Source: Xanthobacteraceae bacterium (GTDB lineage Bacteria > Pseudomonadota > Alphaproteobacteria > Rhizobiales > Xanthobacteraceae). From it: a stretch of 64,000 bases of DNA. The notes under the pieces were generated by a model. The model searched no databases and was not told the origin of the DNA. It worked only from the letters and a program-made list of their open reading frames with translations. Positions 1 to 11,240 of the stretch are shown here, in pieces. The translations under genes were made by a program, and so were the position numbers. How positions within the stretch are numbered: the stretch's first letter is position 1; each line of letters starts with the position of its first letter. The stretch spans positions 248,001 to 312,000 of the forward strand of contig JARLIY010000132.1 in NCBI GenBank assembly GCA_031291475.1, written 5' to 3'.

Positions 1-213
1 GTCAACCGGACGCGCCGCACGCGCCTACGCAGAGCTGTACGTAAGGTCGAGGAAGCGATCGCCGCCGGCGATCGATCCCGCGCGCTCGCCGCCATGGCCG
101 AAGCCGAACCGGTGATCATTCGCGCGGCGCAAAAAAATATCGTGCACCGCAATGCAGCGCGCCGCAAAGTCTCGCGGCTCGCTCATCGGATCGCCGAACT
201 CGGCAAATCGTAG
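1..213 (+). CDS. rpsT: 30S ribosomal protein S20, C-terminal part (5' end outside window)
   Basis: The frame is open from base 1 and ends at TAG (211-213), giving 70 residues of a very basic helical protein. The pattern is typical of S20: VEEAIAAGD, then an AL..A.......A.K...H.N.A.R...RL segment with [20 protein letters not shown] near the end. S20 binds 16S rRNA and acts in assembly of the small subunit. The start codon and about 17-20 residues lie upstream of the window. Position just upstream of dnaA is the usual arrangement in Hyphomicrobiales. Identification rests on this context plus the C-terminal sequence; I am confident of the family. Confidence 0.9.
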   Translation, partial: VNRTRRTRLRRAVRKVEEAIAAGDRSRALAAMAEAEPVIIRAAQKNIVHRNAARRKVSRLAHRIAELGKS

Positions 214-224
214 CCGTTGCCGCC

Positions 225-244
225 GGCTTGCATCGACGCAAGCC
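225..244 (+). terminator. Stem-loop just after rpsT
   Basis: Perfect 7-bp inverted repeat GGCTTGC/GCAAGCC with a 6-nt loop, starting 12 nt after the rpsT stop. No T-run follows, so it is not a canonical intrinsic terminator; it may protect the 3' end or assist Rho-dependent termination. Confidence 0.3.
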
Positions 245-432
245 CCTCACTGCACATGTGACGTACCGCGCCGCCGCGCCGCATTGAAATCCGGCGCGCG
301 CGGCATCACGTTGGGTTCGCAAGCGCACGCTTGTGGCGAGACGCCGTCAATCTGTTGCAGAATTGTCACGGCAAACTGCAAAATTGCCTGTCGCAGTATC
401 CCGCTACATTCCGCGTGTCGGACATGTGAAGT

Positions 433-578
433 TTTTATTTGCTCCGTGTGAACGACCGCGGGGCTACCCTTGAAACTTGCGCAAAAGAATTGATGCGCGA
501 TGAAAGGGTTATAACTCATACGAAGCGATGGGCTTTGAGTCCGCGGCAAATTCGATGTGTGCAATTTTATTTGCTCCG
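433..578 (+). repeat. 14-nt direct repeat upstream of dnaA (433-446 and 565-578)
   Basis: The word ttttatttgctccg occurs exactly at 433-446 and 565-578, 132 nt apart, each within an A/T-rich patch and followed by G/T-rich bases. It could be paired promoter or protein-binding elements; function unknown. Confidence 0.5.
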
Positions 579-1289
579 GTGCGCGATTTTGTCGATTTGA
601 GACTGGGTGCGATTGTCACAGAATTGTGAATCGGCCCGTTGAGTCAAAGTCTTGTACAGCGGCTCGTGCACCGCGCGGCCCCCGCAGCTTGTGAAAGCCC
701 AATGTTGGCGAGGTTTTTTTGCGGTTGCGGGCCGGAAACAGCGTGATAGCGTTTTAATTCTTCGGTCTCCGAAGGGTTTTCAAAAATCGGTCCTGACCAA
801 ACTCATCGACGTATGGGTGCAGGAGAGTCGTGTCCAATAAAGTGTCGCGCGGGTCATCAACGTCGCGATTGGGGTGGGAAGAACCTGCCGAGGATTTGGC
901 AGGGCGCGTGAAGCAGAAACGCAAATAGCAGGCCTGGCGCAGTCTCGCGGGAAGCGGGCGGCACAGCAGCGATCACCATCGAGTGGGAGCGGTGGAAGTG
1001 GGGCAAATGACAATGATAATCCGCCAACCGATACGAAGAACTACGGTTTCTTCATCAAGAGTCGCCCGGCGCATGGGATTCGTCCCTGCACCGGCGCCGT
1101 GCCGCGATCGTCGAGCAACGATCACCTCCAGCGGTTGAACGGCTCCCGACGGCGTCTGCATTTCATTTGCCGCATACGCCGCCAACCTCACCACGCGATG
1201 CACAAGTTGCGTTTCCCCGATGGGGGGCATGGTGAGCGTATCGCGCCCGAGTTGCTCGCTTTCAGTCTTTCCCCCGGATAAGCAGACCC

Positions 1290-2714
1290 ATGACGAGCAT
1301 GGACCAGGAGCGCTGGCAGCGGGTGAAGAGCCGCCTTCGCGTTGAACTCGGCGATGACGTGTTCACCAGCTGGTTCGCGCGCATGGAACTCGAGGCCATC
1401 GAGAACGGCGGCGTGCGGCTGTCGGTGCCGACGCGCTTTCTGCGCAATTGGATTCAATCGCATTACAGCGAGCGCGTGCTGAGCAACTGGCAGTCGGAAG
1501 AGCCCGCGATCACTCGCCTTGAACTGAGCGTCCGGTCAGCAGCGATCCGCCCGCTGGCGATCAAGCCCAAGCCGCCGGAGGCCCCGCTGCCCCAGCGCGC
1601 GGCGCACGACACGGCGCAAAACGGCGCCGGCCTGCGCGGGAGCGTGCCCTTTATGTCGGTGCACGAAGCCCTCAGCGGGTCGCCGCTCGACCCGCGGCTT
1701 GCCTTCGAGACCTTCATCGTCGGCCGATCGAACACGCTCGCCCATGCCGCGGCGAAGCAGGTGGCGACCACCCGGCACGGCGACGCGCTGATGTTCAATC
1801 CGCTCTACGTTCATGCTGGCGTCGGACTCGGCAAGACCCACCTGTTGCAGGCGATCACCTGGGCCGGCAATGGCAGCGATCGCAAATTGCTCTATCTGAC
1901 GGCCGAACGGTTCATGTACGGCTTCGTTTCGGCGCTCCGCAGCCAGACGACGTTGGCTTTCAAGGAGGCGGTGCGCGCCATCGATGTCCTGATCATCGAC
2001 GACATGCAATTCCTCCAGGGCCGATCGACCCAAGCCGAATTTTGCCACACCCTCAATACGCTGATCGACGCCGGCCGCCAGGTGGTGATCGCCAGCGATC
2101 GTCCGCCCGCCGATCTCGAAAGCCTCGATGACCGCGTGCGCTCGCGGCTTGCCGGCGGCCTGGTGGTGGAGATCGGCTCGCTGGGCGAGGAATTGCGCCT
2201 GGAAATCCTCAAAAGCCGGGTTGCGGCGGCGTGCAGCCATCACCCCGGTTTCGAAGTCCCGGCGCCGGTTCTGGCGTTCATCGCCAAGTCGGTGACGCAT
2301 AACGGCCGCGACCTCGAAGGCGCCGTCAATCGCCTGCTCGCCCACAACAAGCTCACCGGCCAGCCGGTGACGCTGGAGATGGCCGAACGCGAAATGCGCG
2401 ACCTGATCCGGCCGGCCGAACCGAAACGGGTGCGGATCGAGGACATCCAGCGCGTCGTTGCCCGGCAATACAACGTCAGTCGCGCCGACCTCCTGTCGTC
2501 CCGGCGCACGGCCAATGTGGTGCGTCCGCGCCAGGTGGCGATGTATCTGGCGAAAATCCTGACGCTGCGCTCGCTGCCCGAGATCGGCCGGCGCTTCGGC
2601 GGGCGCGACCACACGACTGTGCTGCACGCCGTGCGCAAGATCGAAGCGCTCGCCGGCAACGACAGCGCGTTCGCCGAAGAGATCGAGGCGCTCAAGCGCC
2701 AGCTCCAGGATTGA
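1290..2714 (+). CDS. dnaA: Chromosomal replication initiator protein DnaA
   Basis: 474-residue AAA+ ATPase that binds DnaA boxes and opens oriC. The N-terminal domain I (about 1-85) has the ERW..VK..L...LG...F.SWF pattern, followed by a low-complexity linker to about residue 125. The AAA+ core has Walker A GVGLGKT (177-183) and Walker [10 protein letters not shown] (233-241). The C-terminal DNA-binding domain IV carries the signature GRDHTTVLH (438-446). Length is normal for Hyphomicrobiales. ATG at 1290 gives the expected N-terminus; an in-frame ATG three codons downstream is a minor alternative and there is no strong ribosome site. It heads the dnaA-dnaN-recF-gyrB block; its upstream region is rich in GANTC, hinting at CcrM-linked control. 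Confidence 0.97.
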   Translation: MTSMDQERWQRVKSRLRVELGDDVFTSWFARMELEAIENGGVRLSVPTRFLRNWIQSHYSERVLSNWQSEEPAITRLELSVRSAAIRPLAIKPKPPEAPLPQRAAHDTAQNGAGLRGSVPFMSVHEALSGSPLDPRLAFETFIVGRSNTLAHAAAKQVATTRHGDALMFNPLYVHAGVGLGKTHLLQAITWAGNGSDRKLLYLTAERFMYGFVSALRSQTTLAFKEAVRAIDVLIIDDMQFLQGRSTQAEFCHTLNTLIDAGRQVVIASDRPPADLESLDDRVRSRLAGGLVVEIGSLGEELRLEILKSRVAAACSHHPGFEVPAPVLAFIAKSVTHNGRDLEGAVNRLLAHNKLTGQPVTLEMAEREMRDLIRPAEPKRVRIEDIQRVVARQYNVSRADLLSSRRTANVVRPRQVAMYLAKILTLRSLPEIGRRFGGRDHTTVLHAVRKIEALAGNDSAFAEEIEALKRQLQD

Positions 2715-2904
2715 CGGCGGACCGATTGGCCCGCCGCCGCGCCGGACGCCAGACATGAGCCGCGAACGTGCCGCCCCTGACCGCGTTATTGCTGTGCGAA
2801 ACGAGGGAAAAAGCCCCACGGGCCGCGCGCAACCCTTGCCGAAAGCGCCGCGCCGCGCCACTTTTGCTACCCCCGTGTGAACGGGCTTTTGAGCGGGTCT
2901 TGCG

Positions 2905-4023
2905 ATGAAGGTCACCGTAGAGCGTTCGGAATTGCTGAGGTCGCTTGGCCACGTGCATCGCGCGGTGGAACGGCGCAACACCATCCCCATCCTCGCCAAC
3001 GTGCTGCTGCGCGCCGACCGATCGAAGCTCAGCCTCAAGGCCACGGATCTCGATCTGGAGGTGACCGACACGATCGCGGCCGAAGCCGGCCCCGGCGGAT
3101 CGACCACCGTTCCCGCCCACATGTTCTACGACATCGTGCGCAAATTGCCGGAAGGCGCGCAGATCGTGCTGGAATCGTCGGGCGACCGTGCGGCGCTTTC
3201 GATCCGCGCCGGCCGTTCGCGCTTCACCCTGCAAACCCTGCCGGAGAGCGACTTTCCCGATCTCGCTCCCGGCGAAATGACGCACAAATTCGTGCTCAAG
3301 GCCGCCGACCTCAAGCGCCTGATCGACAAGACGCAGTTCGCCATCTCCACCGAGGAAACGCGCTATTATCTCAACGGCATCTACCTTCACGTCGCCGGCA
3401 CCGGGCCGACGCAGACTTTGCGCGCGGTCGCAACCGACGGCCATCGACTGGCGCAGATGGAGCTCGAACTGCCGAAAGGCGCCGCCGGCATGCCCGGCGT
3501 CATCGTTCCGCGCAAGACGGTCGGCGAAGTCCAGCGGCTGATCGAGGACGGCGAAGCCGAGATCGCCGTCGAGCTGTCGCCGGGGAAGATTCGCTTCACC
3601 GTCGGCGCGGTGATCCTGACCTCCAAGCTGATCGACGGCACCTTCCCCGATTACGCGCGGGTCATTCCCTTGAACAATGACAAGGAACTGGTCGTCGACA
3701 AAAAGGAGTTCGAGGCGGCGGTCGACCGCGTCTCCACGGTGTCGAGCGAGCGCGGTCGCGCGGTGAAGCTGTCGCTCACCGCCGGGCGGCTCCTGTTGTC
3801 GGTCACCAATCCCGACTCCGGCAGCGCCACCGAAGAGCTCGAAGTGGAATACGAGGCCGACCCGATCGATATCGGTTTCAACTCGCGCTACCTGCTCGAT
3901 ATCGCGACCCAGATCGAAAGCGAGGCCGCGGTGCTCAAGCTCGCGGATCCCGGATCGCCGACATTGATCCAGGATAAAGAGGCGCGCGGCGCGCTCTACG
4001 TGCTCATGCCCATGCGGGTTTGA
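2905..4023 (+). CDS. dnaN: DNA polymerase III beta subunit (sliding clamp)
   Basis: 372 residues, the usual length for a bacterial clamp made of three repeated domains (about 1-120, 130-250, 251-372). The start MKVTVERSELLRSLGHVHRAVERRNTIPIL is the classic clamp N-terminus (AVERRNTIPIL lies in domain 1), and the protein ends in the conserved LMPMRV C-terminus. As a dimeric ring it tethers Pol III to DNA and recruits repair and Hda-type factors. ATG at 2905 follows a weak GAGCGGG ribosome site. It lies 190 bp after dnaA; that gap shows no gene. Confidence 0.97.
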   Translation: MKVTVERSELLRSLGHVHRAVERRNTIPILANVLLRADRSKLSLKATDLDLEVTDTIAAEAGPGGSTTVPAHMFYDIVRKLPEGAQIVLESSGDRAALSIRAGRSRFTLQTLPESDFPDLAPGEMTHKFVLKAADLKRLIDKTQFAISTEETRYYLNGIYLHVAGTGPTQTLRAVATDGHRLAQMELELPKGAAGMPGVIVPRKTVGEVQRLIEDGEAEIAVELSPGKIRFTVGAVILTSKLIDGTFPDYARVIPLNNDKELVVDKKEFEAAVDRVSTVSSERGRAVKLSLTAGRLLLSVTNPDSGSATEELEVEYEADPIDIGFNSRYLLDIATQIESEAAVLKLADPGSPTLIQDKEARGALYVLMPMRV

Positions 4024-4044
4024 GGCAATTTCATCCTGCCCCGC

Positions 4045-4186
4045 GATAGGGGGAAGGGGGACCGCGCTGCATCAGCAGCGCGGTGGTAGGGGCATCGACC
4101 CTAGGAATTCCCCCGCGCACCCCCTTCACCATGCTTCGCATGGTCCCCCCTCCCCCGTTTCGCTTCGCTTCACGGGGGCGGACGAT
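4045..4186. repeat. Hairpin-rich intergenic repeat between dnaN and recF
   Basis: Several nested inverted repeats fill the gap: ACCGCGCTGC/GCAGCGCGGT (4061-4070 with 4075-4084, perfect 10-bp stem, ATCA loop), ACCATGC/GCATGGT (about 4130-4146), and CCCCCGT/ACGGGGG flanking a ttcgcttcgcttc loop (about 4153-4180). G-runs at the left match C-runs at the right. This is the look of a REP/BIME-like mobile intergenic palindrome rather than a simple terminator. It may also attenuate recF relative to dnaN. Confidence 0.6.
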
Positions 4187-4201
4187 TACTCTCATGCTCT
4201 G

Positions 4202-5332
4202 ATGGCCCGCGTCCTTCGTTTAACGCTCACTGATTTCCGCAATTACCGCGCGGCCACGCTGCAAGCCGACGCGCGGCCGATCGTGCTTTACGGGCCGAAC
4301 GGCGCCGGCAAGACCAATCTGATCGAGGCGATTTCGTTTCTGGCGCCCGGCCGCGGTTTGCGCCGGGCGACGCTCGAGGAGGTGGCGTTCCAGGAGGGCG
4401 ACGGTTCCTGGGCGGTCGCCGCCGAAGTGGAGGGCGCGCTCGGGCTCGCCACTTTGGGCACCGGAGTGGAGCGAGCGCCCGAGGAGGGCGCCCTCACGCA
4501 ACGCAAATGCCGGATCGATCGCGAGCCGGTCGCCTCGGCCGCGGCGTTCGTCGATCATTTGCGCGTGGTTTGGCTGGTGCCGGCGATGGATTCGCTCTTT
4601 GTCGGCGCGCCCTCGGAGCGACGCCGCTTTCTCGATCGCCTGGCGCTTGCGGTCGACGCCGAGCATGCCGGCCGGATCAATGCGCTGGAACGCGCGCTGC
4701 GCTCGCGCAACCGGCTTTTGCTGGATAGCCGGCCCGACCCGCACTGGCTCGACGCCGTCGAACACGAGACCGCGGAGCTTGCCGTCGCGGTGGCGGGACT
4801 GCGCGCGGAAGCGGTGCGCCGCCTCGGCGCCGTGCTGGCGAGCCGCCAGGATTCGAGCTTCCCGCCGGCCGAGATCGCGCTTGACGGCTGGATGGAGCAA
4901 CTCCTGCCGACCCATCCCGCGGTCGAAATCGAGGAACGTTATCGGGCGGTACTGCGGGACAACCGCGGCCGCGACGCGGCCGCCGGGCGCACGCTCGACG
5001 GCCCGCACCTCACCGATCTTTCGGTGCTCTATGCGCGCAAGAGCATTCCCGCCGCCGACGCTTCGACCGGCGAACAGAAGGCTCTCCTCATCGGCCTCGT
5101 GCTGGCGCATGCCCGCCTGATCGCCGAGATGACGGCGTCCGCCCCGGTCCTCCTGCTCGACGAGATTGTGGCGCATCTCGATCCGGCGCGCCGCACTGCG
5201 TTGCATGCCGAACTCGCCTTGCTCGGCGCACAGGTGTGGATGACCGGCGCCGATCCGGCATTGTTCGCCGAGATCAAGGACGATGCGGCGATGATCGAAG
5301 TCCGCTCCGGCCGTTTGCAACTGCAAAACTGA
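4202..5332 (+). CDS. recF: DNA replication and repair protein RecF
   Basis: 376-residue SMC-like ATPase that loads RecA at gapped DNA with RecO and RecR. Walker A is GPNGAGKT (31-38), the ABC-type signature STGEQKALLIGLVLAHA starts near residue 288, and Walker B VLLLDE spans 316-321. The N-terminus LRLTLTDFRNY is the family hallmark. ATG at 4202 is the first start in frame after the palindromic gap separating it from dnaN. Length is normal and all ATPase motifs are intact. Confidence 0.96.
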   Translation: MARVLRLTLTDFRNYRAATLQADARPIVLYGPNGAGKTNLIEAISFLAPGRGLRRATLEEVAFQEGDGSWAVAAEVEGALGLATLGTGVERAPEEGALTQRKCRIDREPVASAAAFVDHLRVVWLVPAMDSLFVGAPSERRRFLDRLALAVDAEHAGRINALERALRSRNRLLLDSRPDPHWLDAVEHETAELAVAVAGLRAEAVRRLGAVLASRQDSSFPPAEIALDGWMEQLLPTHPAVEIEERYRAVLRDNRGRDAAAGRTLDGPHLTDLSVLYARKSIPAADASTGEQKALLIGLVLAHARLIAEMTASAPVLLLDEIVAHLDPARRTALHAELALLGAQVWMTGADPALFAEIKDDAAMIEVRSGRLQLQN

Positions 5333-5477
5333 GCGCGGCCGCCCGGCGGCCGGGAAGAGTTCCAACTTACAGGTAAGGTTTGCTTTTCCCTGGCGGAAAA
5401 ACTGGGGAACAAATGGACGAACAGTCTCTTACCCTTGCAGGAGCAGGAAATGCCGATCGCGGAACAAAGGCACAACA

Positions 5478-5663
5478 ATGCCGGAAGAACCGGAAGACAT
5501 GATCGTCCGCAATCTGTCCGAGGCCCTTAATCGTCTGCGTGACGATCTCGATCGCGTCGAACTTTGGACTGCGGCGCTCAGTCATTTTCAGCAGCCGCCG
5601 CCCGACTACCGGCCGGATAGCGAGTATCTGTTGCCACAGCGCAAAGCGCGCCCCGATCTTTAG
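5478..5663 (+). CDS. Possible small acidic protein between recF and gyrB
   Basis: 61 residues, beginning MPEEPEDMIVRNLSEALNRL and rich in acidic and helix-forming residues, with a proline-rich C-terminal part ending in KARPDL. The amino-acid makeup (E, D, L, V, N, Q) is unlike the R/P/S-rich shadow frames nearby. AAAGG at about 5466-5470 sits 7 nt before the ATG. I do not recognise a family. The first half could form an amphipathic helix. It is co-directional with recF and gyrB and could be a conserved small protein of this locus; a chance frame remains possible. Confidence 0.45.
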   Translation: MPEEPEDMIVRNLSEALNRLRDDLDRVELWTAALSHFQQPPPDYRPDSEYLLPQRKARPDL

Positions 5664-5835
5664 CCGCCCATTTTGCCTGCCGGTGAAAGAGCGCCGCGCC
5701 GCGCACGCTTTTTCGTAAAATTTTCGGCCGGCAAATTGCCGCCGCCGCGCCTTGCGCCGGGGTCCCGAAGACGTCGTTCGAGGGCCGTGATTTCCGGTCG
5801 TTTGCCGCCGTGCGGAATCCTTGAAAAATGGCGTT

Positions 5836-8371
<2,536 letters not shown>

Positions 8372-8380
8372 GGCTTCCGT

Positions 8381-9859
8381 CTAGAACAAATCGAAATATT
8401 CGTTCTGCTCCCAGGCGGTCACCTCGGCCGTCTCTTTGCTTTCGGCCGCAAAGCGCGCCAGCTCGGCCTCCTTGATGCGGGCGTAATAGTCGACGAAGGC
8501 GGCGCCGAAACTTTTCTCGAAGACTTTGTTTCCGCGCAGCGCGGAAAGCGCCTCGCCGAGAGTCTTCGGCAAAAGCGGAGCCTTGGTCTCGTAAGGCGTG
8601 TCCGCCGAGGGCCCGGGGTCGAGACGCCGGCCGATGCCGTCGAGGCCGGCGTAAATCTGCGACGCCATATAGAGATACGGATTGGCCGCGGGCTCGCCGA
8701 CGCGATTTTCCAGATGCGTCGCCGGATCACCGGGCTGGCCGAGCACGCGCACCATCACGCCGCGATCGTCGCGCGCCCAGATGGCGCGGTCGGGCGCAAG
8801 CGTGTAAGGCCGGTAGCGTTTATAGCCGTTGACCGTCGGCGTGGTGAAAGCCGCCGCCACGCGCGCATGCGCCAGAAGTCCGGCGAGATAATGCAGGCCG
8901 ATCGCGGAAAGGCCGTCGCGCTCATTGCCCATGAATGCGTTGCGCCCGCTTTTGCGCTCGATCAGCGACTGATGCAGATGCCAGCCGCTGGAAAACAGAT
9001 TGGGCAGCGCCGGGCGGCACATGAAGCTCGCCAATAAGCCGTGGCGGCGCGCGATCTGCTTTACGGCCGCGCGGAACAAAATCATGCTATCGGCGGCGGG
9101 GAACCCGCTTTGCGGACGGAAGGTGAATTCGCACTGGCTCGGCCCGAGCTCGACCTCGAGCGAGCGCAACGGCATGCCGAGCGCCGCGACGCCGCGGCGG
9201 ATCGGCTCCAGAGCGGCATCGATCTGATCGAAGCGCGACTCGGTGAGATATTGGTAGCCCTGATTGAGCAGGCTCACCTCGGGCGCGCGCGGCGGCCAGG
9301 TGGCGTCGTCCGGCGAAAGCCGCGGATTCTCGAGCTTGAACAGATGGAATTCGACTTCGAGCCCGGCGAGATAATCGAACCCCGCCGCTTGCAGCCGCGT
9401 CAGCGCGTCGCGCAACAGCTGCCGCGTCGAGAACGGCACCTTCTTGCCGTTGGTGAAATAGATGTCGCAGAGCAGCCAGCCGGTATTCGGCGCCCACGGC
9501 AGCACCTGGAACGTCGCCGGGTCGGCGACCATGACGAAGTCGCCGCCGCCCTGCATTTCCGCCATGGCAAAGCCGCCGCCGGGGGTGAAGACCGGATAGA
9601 CCGTCTTGTGCGCCGTGTCCTTGGCAAGGAGCGTCGTCGTCATGGTGACGCCCGCTTGCATCATCGCGGGGGCGTCAGCGGCCACGACGATTTTGCCGCG
9701 CAGCACGCCGTGCTGATCGGCAAATGAAAACCGCACCAATTCGAGCTTGTGCTTCTTGATCGCCTGCGCGACGGCCTTCGCCCGACGCGCCTGTTCGTCG
9801 GTCCAAAGACCGTGCCGCTCGACAAAATTCTGCGCGGAGGCTCGGCGGCGCGAGGCCAT
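8381..9859 (-). CDS. Glutamine synthetase-family ligase (gamma-glutamylamine synthetase-like)
   Basis: 492 residues with a glutamine synthetase catalytic fold: an N-terminal beta-grasp with VRFSFADQHGVLRGK, the metal-binding GLEVEFHLF near residue 165, LEVELGPSQCEFTF near 233, then the ATP-binding GWHLHQS and the NGYKRY-RPY...R segments. The divergent N-terminus, and absence of the housekeeping adenylylation-loop pattern as far as I can see, argue against GlnA. More likely it couples glutamate to an amine, like PuuA, GlnT or the aniline gamma-glutamylation enzymes. It lies 9 bp downstream of a Rieske oxygenase on the same strand, so the two are probably co-transcribed and may act on one nitrogenous substrate. 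Substrate unknown. Confidence 0.8.
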   Translation of the reverse strand: MASRRRASAQNFVERHGLWTDEQARRAKAVAQAIKKHKLELVRFSFADQHGVLRGKIVVAADAPAMMQAGVTMTTTLLAKDTAHKTVYPVFTPGGGFAMAEMQGGGDFVMVADPATFQVLPWAPNTGWLLCDIYFTNGKKVPFSTRQLLRDALTRLQAAGFDYLAGLEVEFHLFKLENPRLSPDDATWPPRAPEVSLLNQGYQYLTESRFDQIDAALEPIRRGVAALGMPLRSLEVELGPSQCEFTFRPQSGFPAADSMILFRAAVKQIARRHGLLASFMCRPALPNLFSSGWHLHQSLIERKSGRNAFMGNERDGLSAIGLHYLAGLLAHARVAAAFTTPTVNGYKRYRPYTLAPDRAIWARDDRGVMVRVLGQPGDPATHLENRVGEPAANPYLYMASQIYAGLDGIGRRLDPGPSADTPYETKAPLLPKTLGEALSALRGNKVFEKSFGAAFVDYYARIKEAELARFAAESKETAEVTAWEQNEYFDLF

Positions 9860-9868
9860 TCGTGACCG

Positions 9869-11182
9869 TCAGTGCCCGTTCGTCCAGCTTTTAGTTTCTT
9901 GCCGGGTACGGTCCGTGCGCCGCCAATAGCCTTGCCAGTCGCCGGCCGGACCGATGCCGTCGACGCAGGCCGGGCCGATGATCTTTTCCGCCTCCGCCAC
10001 CTCGAGCACCATCAGCGGCTTGCCGCCGGCGCGGGATTGATCGAGCGCCGTCCGCAGCAGGCGGCGGTAGGCGCTGATCGCCTTGTCCGAAGTGCCGAGA
10101 TGCTCCGCCGTGCGGTCCTGGATGGCGCCCATGGACTCACAGGCCCATTGATCGTGCACGTTGATGTCGGCCCCCATGCCGGTATAGGTCGCGTGCTCCT
10201 GCTCGTGCGGGTCGAAGCCGTAATCGTTGCTCTTGTTCTTGCGCGGTACGTAATCCGGCAATTCGTAGAGCTCGAGCCGCTGCCGGCGCATCTCGTCCTT
10301 GTCCACGGCTGCGCCAAACGAGGTGAAGATCGCGTACCAATAGTGTTTCACGTCGTCGATCGGGACGTGCCATTGCGAGATCGTCATCTCGCGGCTCATC
10401 GGGATGATAAAGGTGTTGGGAAAAATCAGATTGGTGACGCGCACATGGGCCTTGTCGGCGCCGATCTGGCGCAACGTGATCAGGCGAAAGCCGTAATCGG
10501 TCGGCTCGACCTCGATGCGCGGGCGGGGAAAATCGCGCATGATTTTCGTTATCGGCATATCCGAGTCTTTCGACGTGTCCCGGAACATCTTGCCATAACC
10601 CTTGTCCGGGTCCTCGTCTTCGAAGAAGCGGTGCAGGAACGAGGTGTGCGCCGGATCGATGCCGACTTCGAGCGATTGCAACCAGTTGCAATCGATCATG
10701 CCCTTGAACGCAAACGTGTGTGTCGACGGCGCGGCGAAGCAATCGAAATGCGGAAATGCCGGCGGCTCGCCCGGGCCGAGATAGGCGAACAGGATGCCGC
10801 TCTTCTCCACGACCGGGTAGGATTTCTGCTTGATGTTGGTGCAGAGATTGCTGTTGTCCGGCTCCGCCGGCGTTTGCAGGCAGCGGCCGTTGACGTCGAA
10901 CAGCCAGCCGTGAAAGGCGCAACGCAAGCCGCCGTCCTCCAGCCGCCCGTAAGCGAGGTCGGTGCCGCGATGCGGACAGTGACGGCCGATCAGCCCGTAG
11001 CGGCCTTTGCCGTCCTTAAACACGACGAGGTCTTCGCCCATGAGCCGCACCGGCTTGACCGGGCGATTGCCGGCGAGTTCGTCGACCAGGGCCGCCGGCT
11101 GCCAGTAGCGGCGCAGCAGCGTGCCTGCAGCCGTGCCGGGCGACGTGCGGGTGATGAGATCGTTTTGCGCGGCGCTCAACAT
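9869..11182 (-). CDS. Rieske [2Fe-2S] aromatic ring-hydroxylating oxygenase, large subunit
   Basis: 437 residues. The Rieske domain has C69-P-H71-R-G and C88-A-F-H91-G-W, the ligands of the 2Fe-2S cluster. The catalytic domain has a D-P-A-H-T-S-F-L-H segment near 178-186, supplying the His ligands of the mononuclear iron. The layout (early Rieske centre, LLRRYWQPAALVDEL start) resembles the phthalate 4,5-dioxygenase/OphA2-type single-oligomer oxygenases. No small subunit, ferredoxin or reductase gene is adjacent, so the redox partner must be elsewhere. ATG 11182 is preceded by an A/G-rich AAGAGA site. It is 9 bp upstream of the glutamine synthetase-like gene and 58 bp downstream of a metallo-beta-lactamase-fold gene. 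Confidence 0.85.
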   Translation of the reverse strand: MLSAAQNDLITRTSPGTAAGTLLRRYWQPAALVDELAGNRPVKPVRLMGEDLVVFKDGKGRYGLIGRHCPHRGTDLAYGRLEDGGLRCAFHGWLFDVNGRCLQTPAEPDNSNLCTNIKQKSYPVVEKSGILFAYLGPGEPPAFPHFDCFAAPSTHTFAFKGMIDCNWLQSLEVGIDPAHTSFLHRFFEDEDPDKGYGKMFRDTSKDSDMPITKIMRDFPRPRIEVEPTDYGFRLITLRQIGADKAHVRVTNLIFPNTFIIPMSREMTISQWHVPIDDVKHYWYAIFTSFGAAVDKDEMRRQRLELYELPDYVPRKNKSNDYGFDPHEQEHATYTGMGADINVHDQWACESMGAIQDRTAEHLGTSDKAISAYRRLLRTALDQSRAGGKPLMVLEVAEAEKIIGPACVDGIGPAGDWQGYWRRTDRTRQETKSWTNGH

Positions 11183-11240
11183 CGGCTTTCTCTTCCGTCA
11201 CCCTGAGGTGCATAGGTTATACCGACCGGCCGCGGAAGAT

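Larger units (their letters stand above)
214..1289 (+). promoter_or_regulatory. Non-coding dnaA upstream region with a GANTC cluster
   Basis: A 1.08 kb gap between rpsT and dnaA with no convincing gene; the short open frames here are low-complexity. It holds six GANTC (CcrM methylation) sites: 537-541, 628-632, 641-645, 825-829, 1059-1063 and 1077-1081. It also has A/T-rich patches at about 430-440, 560-575 and 585-630, the 14-nt direct repeat described separately, two ATTGTCAC words (362, 612), and a TCACA-N4-TGTGA dyad at 617-630. In Caulobacter, CcrM methylation state controls dnaA transcription, so these are candidate cell-cycle promoter elements (inference). I found no perfect DnaA box here. 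Confidence 0.5.

Noticed and set aside
617-630. CRP/FNR-like site TCACA-N4-TGTGA upstream of dnaA
   Set aside because: Half-sites are inverted relative to a CRP site and the spacer is wrong.
874-1281. 135-residue plus-strand frame upstream of dnaA
   Set aside because: Low-complexity, R/S/G/P-rich, no ribosome site, and lies in the dnaA regulatory region.
1536-3122. 528-residue minus-strand frame opposite dnaA-dnaN
   Set aside because: Shadow of the real genes: composition dominated by R, A, G, H and no recognisable motif.
11202-11235. gtcaccctgaggtgc stretch before the Rieske gene
   Set aside because: Resembles a decayed intergenic repeat, but too short to call.
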